A stretch of DNA of 64,000 nucleotides from Streptomyces sp. WZ-12 (GTDB taxonomy: Bacteria; Actinomycetota; Actinomycetes; Streptomycetales; Streptomycetaceae): positions 6,049,001 through 6,113,000 of the forward strand of contig NZ_CP118574.1 in NCBI RefSeq assembly GCF_028898845.1, given 5' to 3'. The notes beneath the pieces are model-generated. The model was given only the letters and a program-made list of their open reading frames with translations, had not been told where the DNA came from and searched no databases. Below are positions 34,336-43,340 of the stretch, piece by piece; the first letter of the stretch is position 1, and the number at the start of each line of letters is the position of its first letter. The position numbers and the translations under genes were made by a program.

Positions 34336-35337
34336 ATGGCGAACATCAAGGAGGTGGCGGAGCGGGCGGGGGTCTCCGTCGCCACCGTCTCCCGGGTCCT
34401 CAACGGCAACAGTCGCGTTGCCGAGACCCGCGAGCGGGTGCTCGCCGCCGTGCGGGAACTGGGCTACCGCCCCAACAACGTCGCCCGCGCCCTGCGCACC
34501 GCCCGCACCGGCACGCTCGGCCTGGTGATCAGTGACCTCACCAACCCGTTCTTCACCGAGCTGGCAGACGCCGTCGAGGACGCCGCCCGCGGCCTCGGCT
34601 ACAGCCTCGTTATCGGCAACGCCGGCGAGCGCCCCGCCCAACAGGACGACTACATCCGCACGTTGCTCGACCGCCGGATCGACGGCCTGCTGGTCAGCTC
34701 CGCCGGCACCGGCTCGGCGATGCTCCGCGAGGTCGTCGCCTCCGGCACCCCCCTCGTCCTGCTGGACCGCGCGGTCCCCGGCATCGACGCCCCCTGCGTC
34801 CGCGCCGACGGCCGGGCCGCGCTCACCGACCTCGCCGCCCACCTCGCCGCGCTCGGCCGCCGCCGCCCCGCGATCATCGTTGCCCCGGCCGGCACCCCCA
34901 CCGGCGACGAGCGGCTGGAACTCTTCCGCGCGGCCCTGGCCGAGCACGGCATCGCCCTGCCCGACGAGCGGGTCGGCGCCACGCCCGACCTCCAACCCAC
35001 CGGCGGCCGCCGGGTGATGAGCGGCTTCCTCGACCTCCCCGAACCCCCGGACGCGGTGCTGGCCACCGACAACCTCATGGCGCTCGGCGCGATGGACGAG
35101 CTCCGCGCCCGCGGGCTGCGCGTCCCCGACGACATGGCGCTGGTGGTCTACGACGACGTGCCGTGGTTCGCGCACACCGCCCCGCCGCTGACCGCCATCG
35201 CCCAGCCCACCCGCGAACTCGGCCGGGCCGCCGTCCGCACCCTGTTGGAGCGCATCGAGGGGCGCCCCACCGGATCGGTGCTGCTGCCCGCCCGTCTTGT
35301 GCCGCGCCACTCCTGCGGCGAACCCACCGCCCACTGA
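34336..35337 (+). CDS. rbsR: LacI-family repressor of the ribose operon
   Basis: The 333-residue protein starts with the LacI helix-turn-helix MANIKEVAERAGVSVATVSR and hinge helix (VARALRTARTG). A periplasmic-binding-like sugar domain follows (LGLVISDLTNPFFTELADAV, LLVSSAGTGSAML, DAVLATDNLMALGAMDELRA). It is first in the rbs gene order, with two ATCGAT-centred operators just upstream, so autoregulation and control of the transporter are likely. D-ribose or its phosphate is the expected inducer because ribokinase ends the cluster. The C-terminus is complete. Confidence 0.9.
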   Translation: MANIKEVAERAGVSVATVSRVLNGNSRVAETRERVLAAVRELGYRPNNVARALRTARTGTLGLVISDLTNPFFTELADAVEDAARGLGYSLVIGNAGERPAQQDDYIRTLLDRRIDGLLVSSAGTGSAMLREVVASGTPLVLLDRAVPGIDAPCVRADGRAALTDLAAHLAALGRRRPAIIVAPAGTPTGDERLELFRAALAEHGIALPDERVGATPDLQPTGGRRVMSGFLDLPEPPDAVLATDNLMALGAMDELRARGLRVPDDMALVVYDDVPWFAHTAPPLTAIAQPTRELGRAAVRTLLERIEGRPTGSVLLPARLVPRHSCGEPTAH

Positions 35338-35547
35338 CCACACCCGCCCACCGACACACCCGCCCGCGGAAACCGCAACCGCAACCGCAACCGGGTCCGG
35401 CTCCGCAACCGGCCCGACCGCATCGCACGGACCGTACGGACCGCGCGACCCGCATCACCGGGTCCGCCGCACGACGACCGGCCGGGCACCCCACCCGGCG
35501 AGAACCAGCCAGCCGAGGTAACCGACCCAGGAAGAGAGGGGCAGCGC

Positions 35548-37230
35548 ATGACCGGCGTCAACGACGACGTACCGGACGGCCGCGAACTGCTGCGCGTTGA
35601 GGGGGTGACCAAGGCGTTCCCCGGCGTCCGCGCGCTGGACGGCGTCGACCTGAGCCTGCGCGCCGGCGAGGTGCACGTGCTGCTCGGCGAGAACGGCGCG
35701 GGCAAGAGCACCCTGATCAAGATGCTCTCCGGCGCCCACCGCCCGGACGGCGGCCGCATCCTCGTACGCGACGACGAGGGGTTCGGCAACCGTCGGGAGC
35801 ACCCCCGCCCGGCACCGGCCGGCGGCGGCGCGTCCGACGGGCTCCGCGAGGTGCAGATCCGCTCCGCGCAGGACGCCGAACGGCTCGGCATCGCCACCAT
35901 CTACCAGGAGTTCAACCTCGTCCCCGGGTTGACCGTGGCCGAAAACATCTTCCTCGGCCGTCAGCCGCGCACCGCGCTCGGCCTGGTCGACAAGAAGGCC
36001 ATGCGCGCCCGCGCAGCCGAGCTGCTGCGCCGGGTGCGCCTGGACGTCTCCCCGAACACCCCGGTCGCCGAACTCGGCATCGCCCGGCTCCAGATGGTGG
36101 AGATCGCCAAGGCGCTCAGCCTGGACGCCCGCGTCCTGATCATGGACGAGCCGACCGCGGTGCTCACTGCCGAGGAGGTGGAGACGCTCTTCGGCATCGT
36201 CCGCGAACTGCGCGACGCCGGCGTCGGCATCATCTTCATCACCCACCACCTCGACGAGATCGGCGCCCTCGGTGACCGGGTCACCGTGCTGCGCGACGGC
36301 CGCTCCGTCGACGAGGTGCCCGCCGCCACCGACGAGGACGAGCTGATCCGGCTGATGGTCGGCCGGGACATCGCCGAGCAGTACCCCCGGCGCCGCCCCG
36401 ACGAGCCGGGCGCGCCCCTGCTGCGCGTCCGCGGCCTGACCCGGAACGGCGCCAGGGGCACCGGCGGCGGCCCGACCCGACCGGTCTTCGACGGCGTCGA
36501 CTTCGAGGTCCGGGCCGGCGAGGTGGTCGGGCTGGCCGGACTGGTCGGCGCCGGCCGCACCGAGGTCGCCCGCGCCGTCTTCGGCGTGGACCGCTACGAC
36601 GCCGGCACCGTCGAGGTCTCCGGCGAGCCGCTGGCCGGCGGGGACGTCCGGGCCGCGATGCGGGCCGGGTTGGGCCTGGTGCCCGAGGACCGCAAGGGCC
36701 AGGGCCTGGTCCTGGACGCCTCGCTCCAGGACAACCTGACGCTGGCCCGGCTCGACCGGGACACCCGCGGCGGACTGGTCGACCGGCGCGGCCAGCGGCG
36801 CGAAGCGGCCGCCGTCGCCGAGCAGTTGAAGGTCCGGATGAGCGGCCTGGGGCAGTCCGCCCGCACCCTCTCCGGCGGCAACCAGCAGAAGATCGTCATC
36901 GGCAAGTGGCTGCTGGCCAAGACCCGGCTGCTGATCCTGGACGAGCCGACGCGCGGCATCGATGTCGGCGCCAAGGTCGAGATCTACCAGCTCATCAACG
37001 AGCTGACCGCGGCCGGCTGTGGGGTGCTGATGATCTCCAGCGATCTGCCCGAGGTGCTCGGCATGAGCGACCGGGTGCTGGTGATGGCCCAGGGCCGACT
37101 GACCGGTGAACTGCCCGCCGGCGAGGCCACCCAGGACGCCGTGATGGAGCTGGCGCTGCAGTCCCCGCACGGCGCCACCGGCGAGATGCACACGAACGAG
37201 AGCGCAATGGAGGGCTCCGATGTCCGCTGA
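35548..37230 (+). CDS. rbsA: Ribose/monosaccharide ABC transporter ATP-binding protein
   Basis: The 560-residue ATPase has two fused ABC domains, as in RbsA/MglA. Domain 1 has Walker [10 protein letters not shown] (48-55), [10 protein letters not shown] in place of the LSGGQ core, and Walker [12 protein letters not shown] (D200, E201). Domain 2 has the degenerate P-loop [14 protein letters not shown] typical of the family, [16 protein letters not shown], and [14 protein letters not shown]. Residues 75-100 are an extra loop, rich in Gly, Arg and Pro, between strands of domain 1 that is not in standard RbsA. The start is ATG 35548 with GAGAGGGG upstream. It overlaps the permease start by 11 bases. 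Confidence 0.93.
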   Translation: MTGVNDDVPDGRELLRVEGVTKAFPGVRALDGVDLSLRAGEVHVLLGENGAGKSTLIKMLSGAHRPDGGRILVRDDEGFGNRREHPRPAPAGGGASDGLREVQIRSAQDAERLGIATIYQEFNLVPGLTVAENIFLGRQPRTALGLVDKKAMRARAAELLRRVRLDVSPNTPVAELGIARLQMVEIAKALSLDARVLIMDEPTAVLTAEEVETLFGIVRELRDAGVGIIFITHHLDEIGALGDRVTVLRDGRSVDEVPAATDEDELIRLMVGRDIAEQYPRRRPDEPGAPLLRVRGLTRNGARGTGGGPTRPVFDGVDFEVRAGEVVGLAGLVGAGRTEVARAVFGVDRYDAGTVEVSGEPLAGGDVRAAMRAGLGLVPEDRKGQGLVLDASLQDNLTLARLDRDTRGGLVDRRGQRREAAAVAEQLKVRMSGLGQSARTLSGGNQQKIVIGKWLLAKTRLLILDEPTRGIDVGAKVEIYQLINELTAAGCGVLMISSDLPEVLGMSDRVLVMAQGRLTGELPAGEATQDAVMELALQSPHGATGEMHTNESAMEGSDVR

Positions 37231-38227
37231 GGTGAAGACCGCAACCGCCCCAGGAGCGGCGGACGGGGGCCCGGCCCCGGACGGCTTCGGGCCGTGGTTC
37301 TCCCGGGCCGTTCTGCGCAACGGCCCGCTCGGCGGGCTGATCGCCCTGGTCGTGGTGATGGCGGTGCTGTCCCGGGACTTCCTCAACGGGCAGAACCTCC
37401 TCAACGTCGGCGTGCAGGCGTCGGTCACCGCGGTGTTGGCCTTCGGCGTCACCTTCGTGATCGTCTCGGCCGGCATCGACCTGTCGGTCGGTTCGGTCGC
37501 CGCGCTGTCCGCCACGGTCGTCGCCTGGGCCGCCACCCACGAAGGGTTGCCGGTCTGGCTCGCGGTGCTGCTCGGCCTCGCGGTCGGCGCGGCCTCCGGC
37601 CTCCTCTCCGGTGCCCTGGTCGCGTACGGCCGACTGCCCGCCTTCATCGCCACGTTGGCGATGCTGTCGGTCGGCCGCGGCCTGGCCCTGGTCATCTCCG
37701 GCGGCTCGCCGATCCCCTTCCCCGGCGCGGTCAACGCGCTCGGTGACACCCTGGGCGGCTGGCTGCCGGTCCCCGTCCTCGTGATGATCGCCATGGGGCT
37801 GATCGCCGCGCTGGTCCTGGCGCGCACGTACACCGGCCGCGCGATGTTCGCCATCGGCGGCAACGAGGAGGCGGCCCGCCTCTCCGGCATCGACGTCAAG
37901 CGCCGCAAGCTGGTGATCTACGCGCTGTCCGGGCTGTTCGCCGCCGTCGCCGGCATCGTGCTGGCGGCCCGGTTGACCTCCGCCCAGCCGCAGGCCGCGA
38001 GCGGCTACGAACTCGACGCGATCGCCGCCGTCGTCATCGGCGGGGCCAGCCTCTCCGGCGGCTCCGGAAAGGTGTCGGGCACCCTGATCGGCGCGCTGAT
38101 CCTCGCGGTGCTGCGCAACGGCCTGAACCTGCTGAGCGTTTCGGCCTTCTGGCAGCAGGTCGCCACCGGTCTGGTGATCGCGCTCGCGGTCCTCCTGGAC
38201 ACCCTGCGGCGCCGGAGCGCGCGATGA
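37220..38227 (+). CDS. rbsC: Ribose ABC transporter permease
   Basis: The 335-residue polytopic protein (about nine to ten helices) is of the BPD_transp_2 family. It contains VTFVIVSAGIDLSVGSVAAL, the conserved cytoplasmic loop before EAARLSGIDVKRRKLVIYAL, and VVIGGASLSGGSGKVSGTLIG. It forms the channel with RbsA and RbsB. ATG 37220 lies inside the rbsA end, and the rbsB start overlaps its stop by ATGA, so all three subunits are translationally coupled. Confidence 0.93.
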   Translation: MSAEVKTATAPGAADGGPAPDGFGPWFSRAVLRNGPLGGLIALVVVMAVLSRDFLNGQNLLNVGVQASVTAVLAFGVTFVIVSAGIDLSVGSVAALSATVVAWAATHEGLPVWLAVLLGLAVGAASGLLSGALVAYGRLPAFIATLAMLSVGRGLALVISGGSPIPFPGAVNALGDTLGGWLPVPVLVMIAMGLIAALVLARTYTGRAMFAIGGNEEAARLSGIDVKRRKLVIYALSGLFAAVAGIVLAARLTSAQPQAASGYELDAIAAVVIGGASLSGGSGKVSGTLIGALILAVLRNGLNLLSVSAFWQQVATGLVIALAVLLDTLRRRSAR

Positions 38228-39141
38228 GGCGGCGCACGGCACTGTTCGGCGCGGCCCTCGCGGTCGGCGCCCTCGCCCTGACCGGCTGCGACCGCGGCGG
38301 CAACACCGACCTCGGACTCGCCTTGTCGACCATGAACAACCCGTTCTTCGTCGGTATCAAGGAGGGCGCGCAGGCCGAGGCGGACGCCCGCGGACTGCAC
38401 ATCAACATCACCGACGCGCAGAACGACCCGATGCAGCAGATCAACCAGATGGAGACCTTCACCAGCCAGCAGGTGAAGGCGGCCATCATCAACCCGGTGG
38501 ACTCCGACGCCGCCGTCCCGGCCGTCGGCGTCGCCAACCGGGCCAAGGTGCCGGTGATCTCCATCGACCGCGGTGTCAACGGCGGACAGGTCGGCTCGAC
38601 CATCGCCTCCGACAACGTCGCCGGCGGCCGGCTCGCCGCGAAGACCCTGGCCGAGGCGCTCGGCGGCAAGGGCAAGGTGGCCTTCCTCGAAGGCCAGCCC
38701 GGCACCTCCGCCGCCCGGGAACGCGGCCAGGGCTTCGAGGAGGGCATCAAGCGGTACCCCGGCATCCAGGTCGTCGCCCGACAGCCCGCGGACTTCGACC
38801 GGACCAAGGGCATGGACGTGATGTCCAATATGCTCCAGGCGCACCACGACATCGGTGGGGTGTTCGCCGCCAACGACGAGATGGCGCTCGGCGCGTCCAA
38901 GGCGCTGGGGGCCCGCTCCGGCAAGGACGTGAAGGTGGTGGCGTTCGACGGCACCCCGGACGGGGTCCGGGCCGTCCGCGCCGGCACCCTGACCGCCACC
39001 GTCGCCCAGCAGCCCAAGCTGCTCGGCAAACAGGCCGTGGACTGGGCGCTGAAGGCGGCCCGCGGTGAGACGCTGCCGCGGACGGTCAAGGTGCCGGTGG
39101 TGCTGGTGACGGCGGCCAACGCCGCCGCCTTCGGCGACTGA
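38224..39141 (+). CDS. rbsB: Ribose-binding lipoprotein
   Basis: The 305-residue protein carries a lipoprotein signal (MRRRTALFGAALAVGALALT, then GC; acylated C22). The sugar-binding type 1 fold follows: LGLALSTMNNPFFVGIKEGA, DSDAAVPAVGVANRAKVPVI, SIDRGVNGGQVG, and GGVFAANDEMALGASKAL. It captures the sugar outside the membrane and hands it to the permease. Ribose specificity is inferred from rbsK and family resemblance. Coupled to rbsC by ATGA. Confidence 0.93.
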   Translation: MRRRTALFGAALAVGALALTGCDRGGNTDLGLALSTMNNPFFVGIKEGAQAEADARGLHINITDAQNDPMQQINQMETFTSQQVKAAIINPVDSDAAVPAVGVANRAKVPVISIDRGVNGGQVGSTIASDNVAGGRLAAKTLAEALGGKGKVAFLEGQPGTSAARERGQGFEEGIKRYPGIQVVARQPADFDRTKGMDVMSNMLQAHHDIGGVFAANDEMALGASKALGARSGKDVKVVAFDGTPDGVRAVRAGTLTATVAQQPKLLGKQAVDWALKAARGETLPRTVKVPVVLVTAANAAAFGD

Positions 39142-39374
39142 CGGCCCCGTCGGGCACCGGGTCGGACGGCCCGCCGCCGCTGCCCACCGGCCGCCGCCGG
39201 GCAGGACGGCGGAACGACGGGCGGCGTGTGGACGCAACGGAACGACGCCCGGGCGGGCCGGCGGGACCGAACCGGCCGGACGGATCGGGCAGCCTGGACA
39301 AGCCGGGCGGAGAACGGGACAGGTCGGCCGGAGAAAGACCGGACCGGCCGGACAGAGAAGAAGAGGAACGGCGC

Positions 39375-40313
39375 ATGTACGACGTCCTGGTGGTCGGCTC
39401 GGCCAACGCGGACCTGACCGTGCGGGTGACCCGACGGCCCGGCGCGGGGGAGACCGTGCTCGGCACGGACCTGGTGGAATCGGCCGGCGGAAAGGGCGCC
39501 AACCAGGCGGCCGCGGCGGCCCGGATCGGCGGCCGCACCGCCCTGCTGGCCCGGGTCGGCGGGGACGCTTACGGCGAACTGCTGCTGGCCGCTCAGCGCG
39601 CGGCGGGCACCGACGTCGCTCCCGTCATCGTGGACGAGGAGGCCCGCACCGGCACCGCAATGATCATCGTCGGCCCGGACGGCGACAACAGCATCGTCGT
39701 CTCGCCCGGCGCCAACGCCGCCCTCACCCCGGACGACGTGGCCGCCGCCAAGGACGTCATCGCGGCCTCCTCGGTGGTCTCCCTGCAACTGGAGATCCCG
39801 CTGGAGACCGTCCGGGCGGCCGCCACGGCCGCCGAGGAGGCCGGCACCCGCGTCGTCCTCAACCCCTCCCCGGCACCGGAGGGCCTCGCCCCCGAACTCC
39901 TGGCCGTCGCCGACCCGTTGGTGGTCAACGAGCACGAGGCCCGACAGCTTTCCGGCCGCACCGACGGCAGCCCCGCCCAGTGGGCGGCCGCACTGCGCGA
40001 ACGGGGCGCCCGCTCCGTCGTGGTCACCCTCGGCGGCGACGGCGCGCTGGTGCTGGACGCCTCGGGGACGACCACCGTCCCGGGCATCCGGGTCGAGGCC
40101 GTGGACACCACGGGCGCCGGCGACGCCTTCACCGGCGCCCTGGCCACCCGACTCGCCGCGGGCGCCACCCTCACCGAGGCGGCCCGCTTCGCGGTACGCG
40201 TCGGCGCCGCCGCCGTCACCAAGCCCGGCGCCCAACCGTCGTACCCCACGACCGAGGAACTGTCCCAATTCCCGGAACCGTCCGAGCAGTCGGCCCCGAC
40301 GCAGCGGCGGTAG
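39375..40313 (+). CDS. rbsK: Ribokinase
   Basis: The 312-residue PfkB-family kinase makes ribose 5-phosphate from ribose and ATP. Signature 1 is ESAGGKGANQAAAAARIGG. Monovalent-cation and catalytic residues lie in VDTTGAGDAFTGALA (anion hole GAGD with the catalytic Asp). The start MYDVLVVGSANADLTVRV with NADL is typical of RbsK. Unlike the ABC genes it is separated from rbsB by 233 bases of repetitive CCGG-rich sequence; GAAGAGGAAC precedes ATG 39375. The last 20 residues are an unusual polar Pro/Ser/Gln tail. No RbsD mutarotase gene is seen. Confidence 0.93.
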   Translation: MYDVLVVGSANADLTVRVTRRPGAGETVLGTDLVESAGGKGANQAAAAARIGGRTALLARVGGDAYGELLLAAQRAAGTDVAPVIVDEEARTGTAMIIVGPDGDNSIVVSPGANAALTPDDVAAAKDVIAASSVVSLQLEIPLETVRAAATAAEEAGTRVVLNPSPAPEGLAPELLAVADPLVVNEHEARQLSGRTDGSPAQWAAALRERGARSVVVTLGGDGALVLDASGTTTVPGIRVEAVDTTGAGDAFTGALATRLAAGATLTEAARFAVRVGAAAVTKPGAQPSYPTTEELSQFPEPSEQSAPTQRR

Positions 40314-40528
40314 CGCCGAGCCGCGCAGCACGGGCGAGCCGACCGGGGCGGGGGAGCCGGCCGGGCCGAGTGGGGCGGGGGAGTTGGTCGAGTCGGCTGG
40401 GCCGGGCGAGCCCCGTCCCGTCACTGCGGACGCTCCGATGGGCTGCGGGCGGGCGGGGCCAACGAGGCGGTGCGGTGCGGCGGTTGAACGCCGCGCCGCC
40501 TCGAATCGCCGGCCTCGCCCCCCGTGCC

Positions 40529-42055
40529 TCACCGCTCGACTCCCACGTGGAACGCGGCGCTCATGCCATCCCCGCCGGCGCCGCCCCTGCCACCGCCGCC
40601 GGTACCGACTTCCCCACGGTGCGTGCCGCCCTTGGCGTACACGCCCCCGGACCCGGGCTCCGCCCCGAGCTCCCGCGGCCCGTACAGCGCATGCTCCGCA
40701 TCCGTCGCCCACGCCCAGTAGCGGTCGCCGTAGGACCAGTGCCACCACTCGGTCGGGTAGTTGACCAGGCCCGCCCCGCGCAGTGCGGCGGCCAGCGTCC
40801 GGCGGTTGGCGCGGACCGCGGGCGTCAGGCCCGGCGCGGAGGTGTAGCACGCGCCACCGCTCTCCTCCGGGGACGCATCGAGCGGTGTCCCCATATCGAC
40901 CTCGGTGCCGTCCGCCGTGACCAGGGTGAGATCCACCGCACCGCCCGCGCTGTGCGGAGCGACCTCCGGCGGGGACACGAAGCGGCTGGCCGCTCGGTGG
41001 ACCCGCGCGTCGTCCCAGTCGGGATGGGCGGCGCGGAGCTCGTCCCCGTACCGCGTGAAGTAGTGGCGCTGGAGCGCCGGCGGGCGGTAGCCCTCCGCGA
41101 ACCGCAACCGCAGCCCGTCCGGCAACGTCTCCTGCGCCGCCAACAGCCGCCGCAACACCCCTTCCCGCAGATACCTGAACGCACCACCCCCGTCCGCACC
41201 CGCCTCCACGGCGGTGACATCGTCCGCCAGCAGCCGGGGCGCCGCGGTGCGCACGTCCACCAGCGGTTCACCGCACTCCCGGACCGGCACCGCGGCCACC
41301 ACCGGGTCGGCCATCAACGTGATCGCGTCCCGGACATCGCTCAGCACCAACTCCGCACCGTCGCCGGCCGGTCCCGCCGCGGCAGTCCCCGTCCGCTCGC
41401 CGGACGGCAGCCAGCAGCCGCTGAGCCCGATGGCCGGCCCGGGGCTGCCGACCCCGATGCCGTTCGCCAACAGGACGTGCATCCCGTACCGATGCGCCAA
41501 CTCGCCGTACCGCGTCACCCGTTCCACCTCGCTGTGGAAGGCGCTGGCCAGGTACACCCGGCAGCCGTCCGCCGCGGCCCGCTCCGGCATCTCGGCGAAC
41601 GAACTGTCGAAGCAGGTGGCGAGCGCGAACCGGATCCCGCCGAGCGTGAACCGGCCGTGCTCGCTGCCCGATGCGAACGTCGCGCTCTCCGTTTCGTGCA
41701 CATGCCGCTTGTCGTAGCGGGTGAGCAGGGTGCCGTCCGGCCCGTAGACGAAGCTGGCGATGGTGGGCTTCGCGCCGCCCTCGGCGCTGCTCCCGGGGCA
41801 GTTGACCACTGCCGCGACGCCGGTCGCCCGGCATGCGTCGCGTATCGGCGCCAGCCGGGGGTCGTCCGGCAGCACCGTCAGCCCCGCCGGGTCGGCGACC
41901 AACAGCCGGAGGTCGTAGTGGGTCAACGCCAGCTCGGCGAAGACCACCAGCCCGGCGCCGCGCTCGGCGGCCTCCGCGATGAGCCCGGCCATCCGCCTGG
42001 CGTTGGTGGCGATATCTCCTGCTACGGAGGGGAGTTGTGCGGCTGCGATGATCAT
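40529..42055 (-). CDS. Nitrilase-superfamily amidohydrolase fused to VanX-type D-Ala-D-Ala dipeptidase
   Basis: The 508-residue protein joins two enzymes. Residues 1-~250 are a carbon-nitrogen hydrolase with its complete triad: E41 (VVFAELALTHYD), K116 (RYDKRHVHETE) and C148 (ALATCFDSSFAE). Residues ~255-480 are a peptidase M15D domain like VanX. It shows RFAEGYRPPALQ, the zinc ligands H368 and D375 in PHSAGGAVDLTL, and E436 with H439 in EWWHWSYGDRYWAW. A Gly-rich tail ends the protein. No stop or shift lies between the domains. There is no signal peptide, so it is cytoplasmic. VanX enzymes split D-Ala-D-Ala; what the nitrilase half cuts is unknown. No vanA/vanH genes are nearby. ATG 42055 follows a GGGGGA tract. 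Confidence 0.86.
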   Translation of the reverse strand: MIIAAAQLPSVAGDIATNARRMAGLIAEAAERGAGLVVFAELALTHYDLRLLVADPAGLTVLPDDPRLAPIRDACRATGVAAVVNCPGSSAEGGAKPTIASFVYGPDGTLLTRYDKRHVHETESATFASGSEHGRFTLGGIRFALATCFDSSFAEMPERAAADGCRVYLASAFHSEVERVTRYGELAHRYGMHVLLANGIGVGSPGPAIGLSGCWLPSGERTGTAAAGPAGDGAELVLSDVRDAITLMADPVVAAVPVRECGEPLVDVRTAAPRLLADDVTAVEAGADGGGAFRYLREGVLRRLLAAQETLPDGLRLRFAEGYRPPALQRHYFTRYGDELRAAHPDWDDARVHRAASRFVSPPEVAPHSAGGAVDLTLVTADGTEVDMGTPLDASPEESGGACYTSAPGLTPAVRANRRTLAAALRGAGLVNYPTEWWHWSYGDRYWAWATDAEHALYGPRELGAEPGSGGVYAKGGTHRGEVGTGGGGRGGAGGDGMSAAFHVGVER

Positions 42056-42513
42056 TCCCCCATGATGCCCGCCCCACCCTCCGCTCGCGGCGCCCTGTGG
42101 ATAACTCCGCCGGGCCCCACAAAACCGACGCCCCGCCCGCCCGGCTGCCCGGTCGAGCGATCGACCGGCCAACCGAGGTGCACCCCGAAAGCGCCCCCAC
42201 CCGGCCATCCCCCCAAGCCGGCCGCCCGCCCCTCCTCCCGACCCAACCCCCTTCCAGCGTCAGGGTGTTATCGATAAGTCGATCCAACGGAGCAAGCCAT
42301 GCCGGACCGGAACGGGCCGGCACGTGTGGCTTACTCAGCCAGCCCCAGCCCCAGCCCCAGCCCCAGCCCCAGCCCCAGCCCCAGCCCCAGCCCCAGCCCC
42401 AGTCCCAGCCCCAGCCCCGCCCAATCCCCCACACCCGCACGGCACTTCCACCGCGACCCGCCCGCCCGCACCCACCCACTCACCCACCCACTGACCCGGT
42501 TACGGATACGGCC
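42056..42513. other. Gap with hexamer repeat between TetR and nitrilase-VanX genes
   Basis: The 458 bases contain the (AGCCCC)13 repeat at 42341-42418 and a perfect palindrome TTATCGATAA (42268-42277), which could be a regulator site. Frames through the repeat give Ser-Pro or Gly-Trp polymers and are not believable genes. Confidence 0.55.
42341..42418. repeat. (AGCCCC)13 hexamer microsatellite
   Basis: Thirteen contiguous 6-bp units; twelve are AGCCCC and the eleventh is AGTCCC. It lies in noncoding DNA downstream of the TetR gene. Confidence 0.93.
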
Positions 42514-43152
42514 CTACTCCGCGCCCGTCCCCCGTGCCCGCTCTCCACTCCCCAACAGCGTCAGGAAGTCCCGGAACGACGCCGGCATGTCGATCCGCTC
42601 CGGGTCCAGTAGCCACTGCAGTTGGAGTCCGTCCAGTATGGCGACCAGTAGTGGCGCCGCCCGATCCGGGGTGAGCCCGCCGGGGAGGGTGTCGCCGAAC
42701 TCGGCCCGCAGCGCCGCCGTCAGGGACTCGCGCACCGCACGGAAGCGGGCCTCGAAGAAGTCGCGTGCCGGGTGGTCCTCGGTGACGCTGTCAGCGGAGA
42801 GCACGGTGTACGCCTGGACGATGCCGGGGCGGGTGGCGTTGTAGTCGACGAGTTGGGCGAGGGTGTCGGTGCGCCAACTGCCGGAAGCGGCCGCGGTGGT
42901 GTCCCAGCGGTCGCGCGCCTCCAGGACCCCTACCAGGAGCAGTTCCTTGGTCGGGAAGTGGTGCAGCAGGCCCTGCTGCGTGAGCCCGGCCCGTTCGGCG
43001 ACGGCGGCGAGCGAGGTCCGGCGGTAGCCGCGCTCGGCGATCAGCGCCATGGCGGCCTCCAGGATCGCCGCCCGTCGCTCCGCGCGCTGAGCCTCCCGCC
43101 CGCCTCCGGCACGGCGGAAACCACCGGCCGCGTCCTGCTCCCGTGCACTCAC
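42514..43152 (-). CDS. TetR/AcrR-family regulator
   Basis: The 212-residue protein has an N-terminal TetR DNA-binding domain after a 25-residue basic arm: AAILEAAMALIAERGYRRTS, then LAAVAERAGLTQQGLLHHFP with the recognition helix. The all-helical C-terminus (residues 80-205) is the ligand-binding/dimer part; its ligand is not evident. It is divergent from the beta-glucosidase gene with 184 bases between them and may repress it. ATG 43152 was taken as the start. Confidence 0.9.
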   Translation of the reverse strand: MSAREQDAAGGFRRAGGGREAQRAERRAAILEAAMALIAERGYRRTSLAAVAERAGLTQQGLLHHFPTKELLLVGVLEARDRWDTTAAASGSWRTDTLAQLVDYNATRPGIVQAYTVLSADSVTEDHPARDFFEARFRAVRESLTAALRAEFGDTLPGGLTPDRAAPLLVAILDGLQLQWLLDPERIDMPASFRDFLTLLGSGERARGTGAE

Positions 43153-43220
43153 CGGCCGAGCGTAACTCCGCTGCCCCGCCCTCCCGTTGCCCTCGACTCT
43201 CGAATAACGGAGGAGTAACG

Positions 43221-43340
43221 ATGCCTACCTCCCGTCCGGTATGGCGGCCAGAATTCGGCCGGGGGCCGCACTCCGGTGCACGACGCACGACGGACGACGC
43301 ACAACGGACGACGGACGACGCAAGGGAGCGCCGCGCATGA
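43221..43340 (+). CDS. Small ORF translationally coupled to the beta-glucosidase gene
   Basis: A 39-residue ORF begins at ATG 43221 with GGAGGAG five bases upstream (43209-43215), the best ribosome binding site in the neighbourhood. It stops at 43340 inside ATGA, overlapping the GH3 start. The peptide is basic and polar, starting MPTSRPVWRPEFGRG and ending with two RRTTDDA/QRTTDDA repeats encoded by short tandem repeats. It matches no family I know. It could be a leader peptide that brings ribosomes to the beta-glucosidase start, which itself has a weaker site. Confidence 0.5.
   Translation: MPTSRPVWRPEFGRGPHSGARRTTDDAQRTTDDARERRA
43275..43325. repeat. Short GACGACGCA-type tandem repeats before the GH3 gene
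   Basis: Imperfect 7-11 bp words (ACGACGCACGACGG, ACGACGCACAACGG, ACGACGGACGACGC) follow one another, coding for the TTDDA repeats of the small ORF on the plus strand. Confidence 0.7.

Noticed and set aside
40586-42208. Starting the nitrilase-VanX gene further upstream at 42208
   Set aside because: The extra 51 residues are Gly/Arg-rich without family resemblance; the nitrilase fold begins exactly at ATG 42055.
42299-42844. Ser-Pro repeat protein encoded through the hexamer array
   Set aside because: Any frame through a hexamer repeat is open. There is no ribosome binding site, and the frame runs antisense through the TetR gene.
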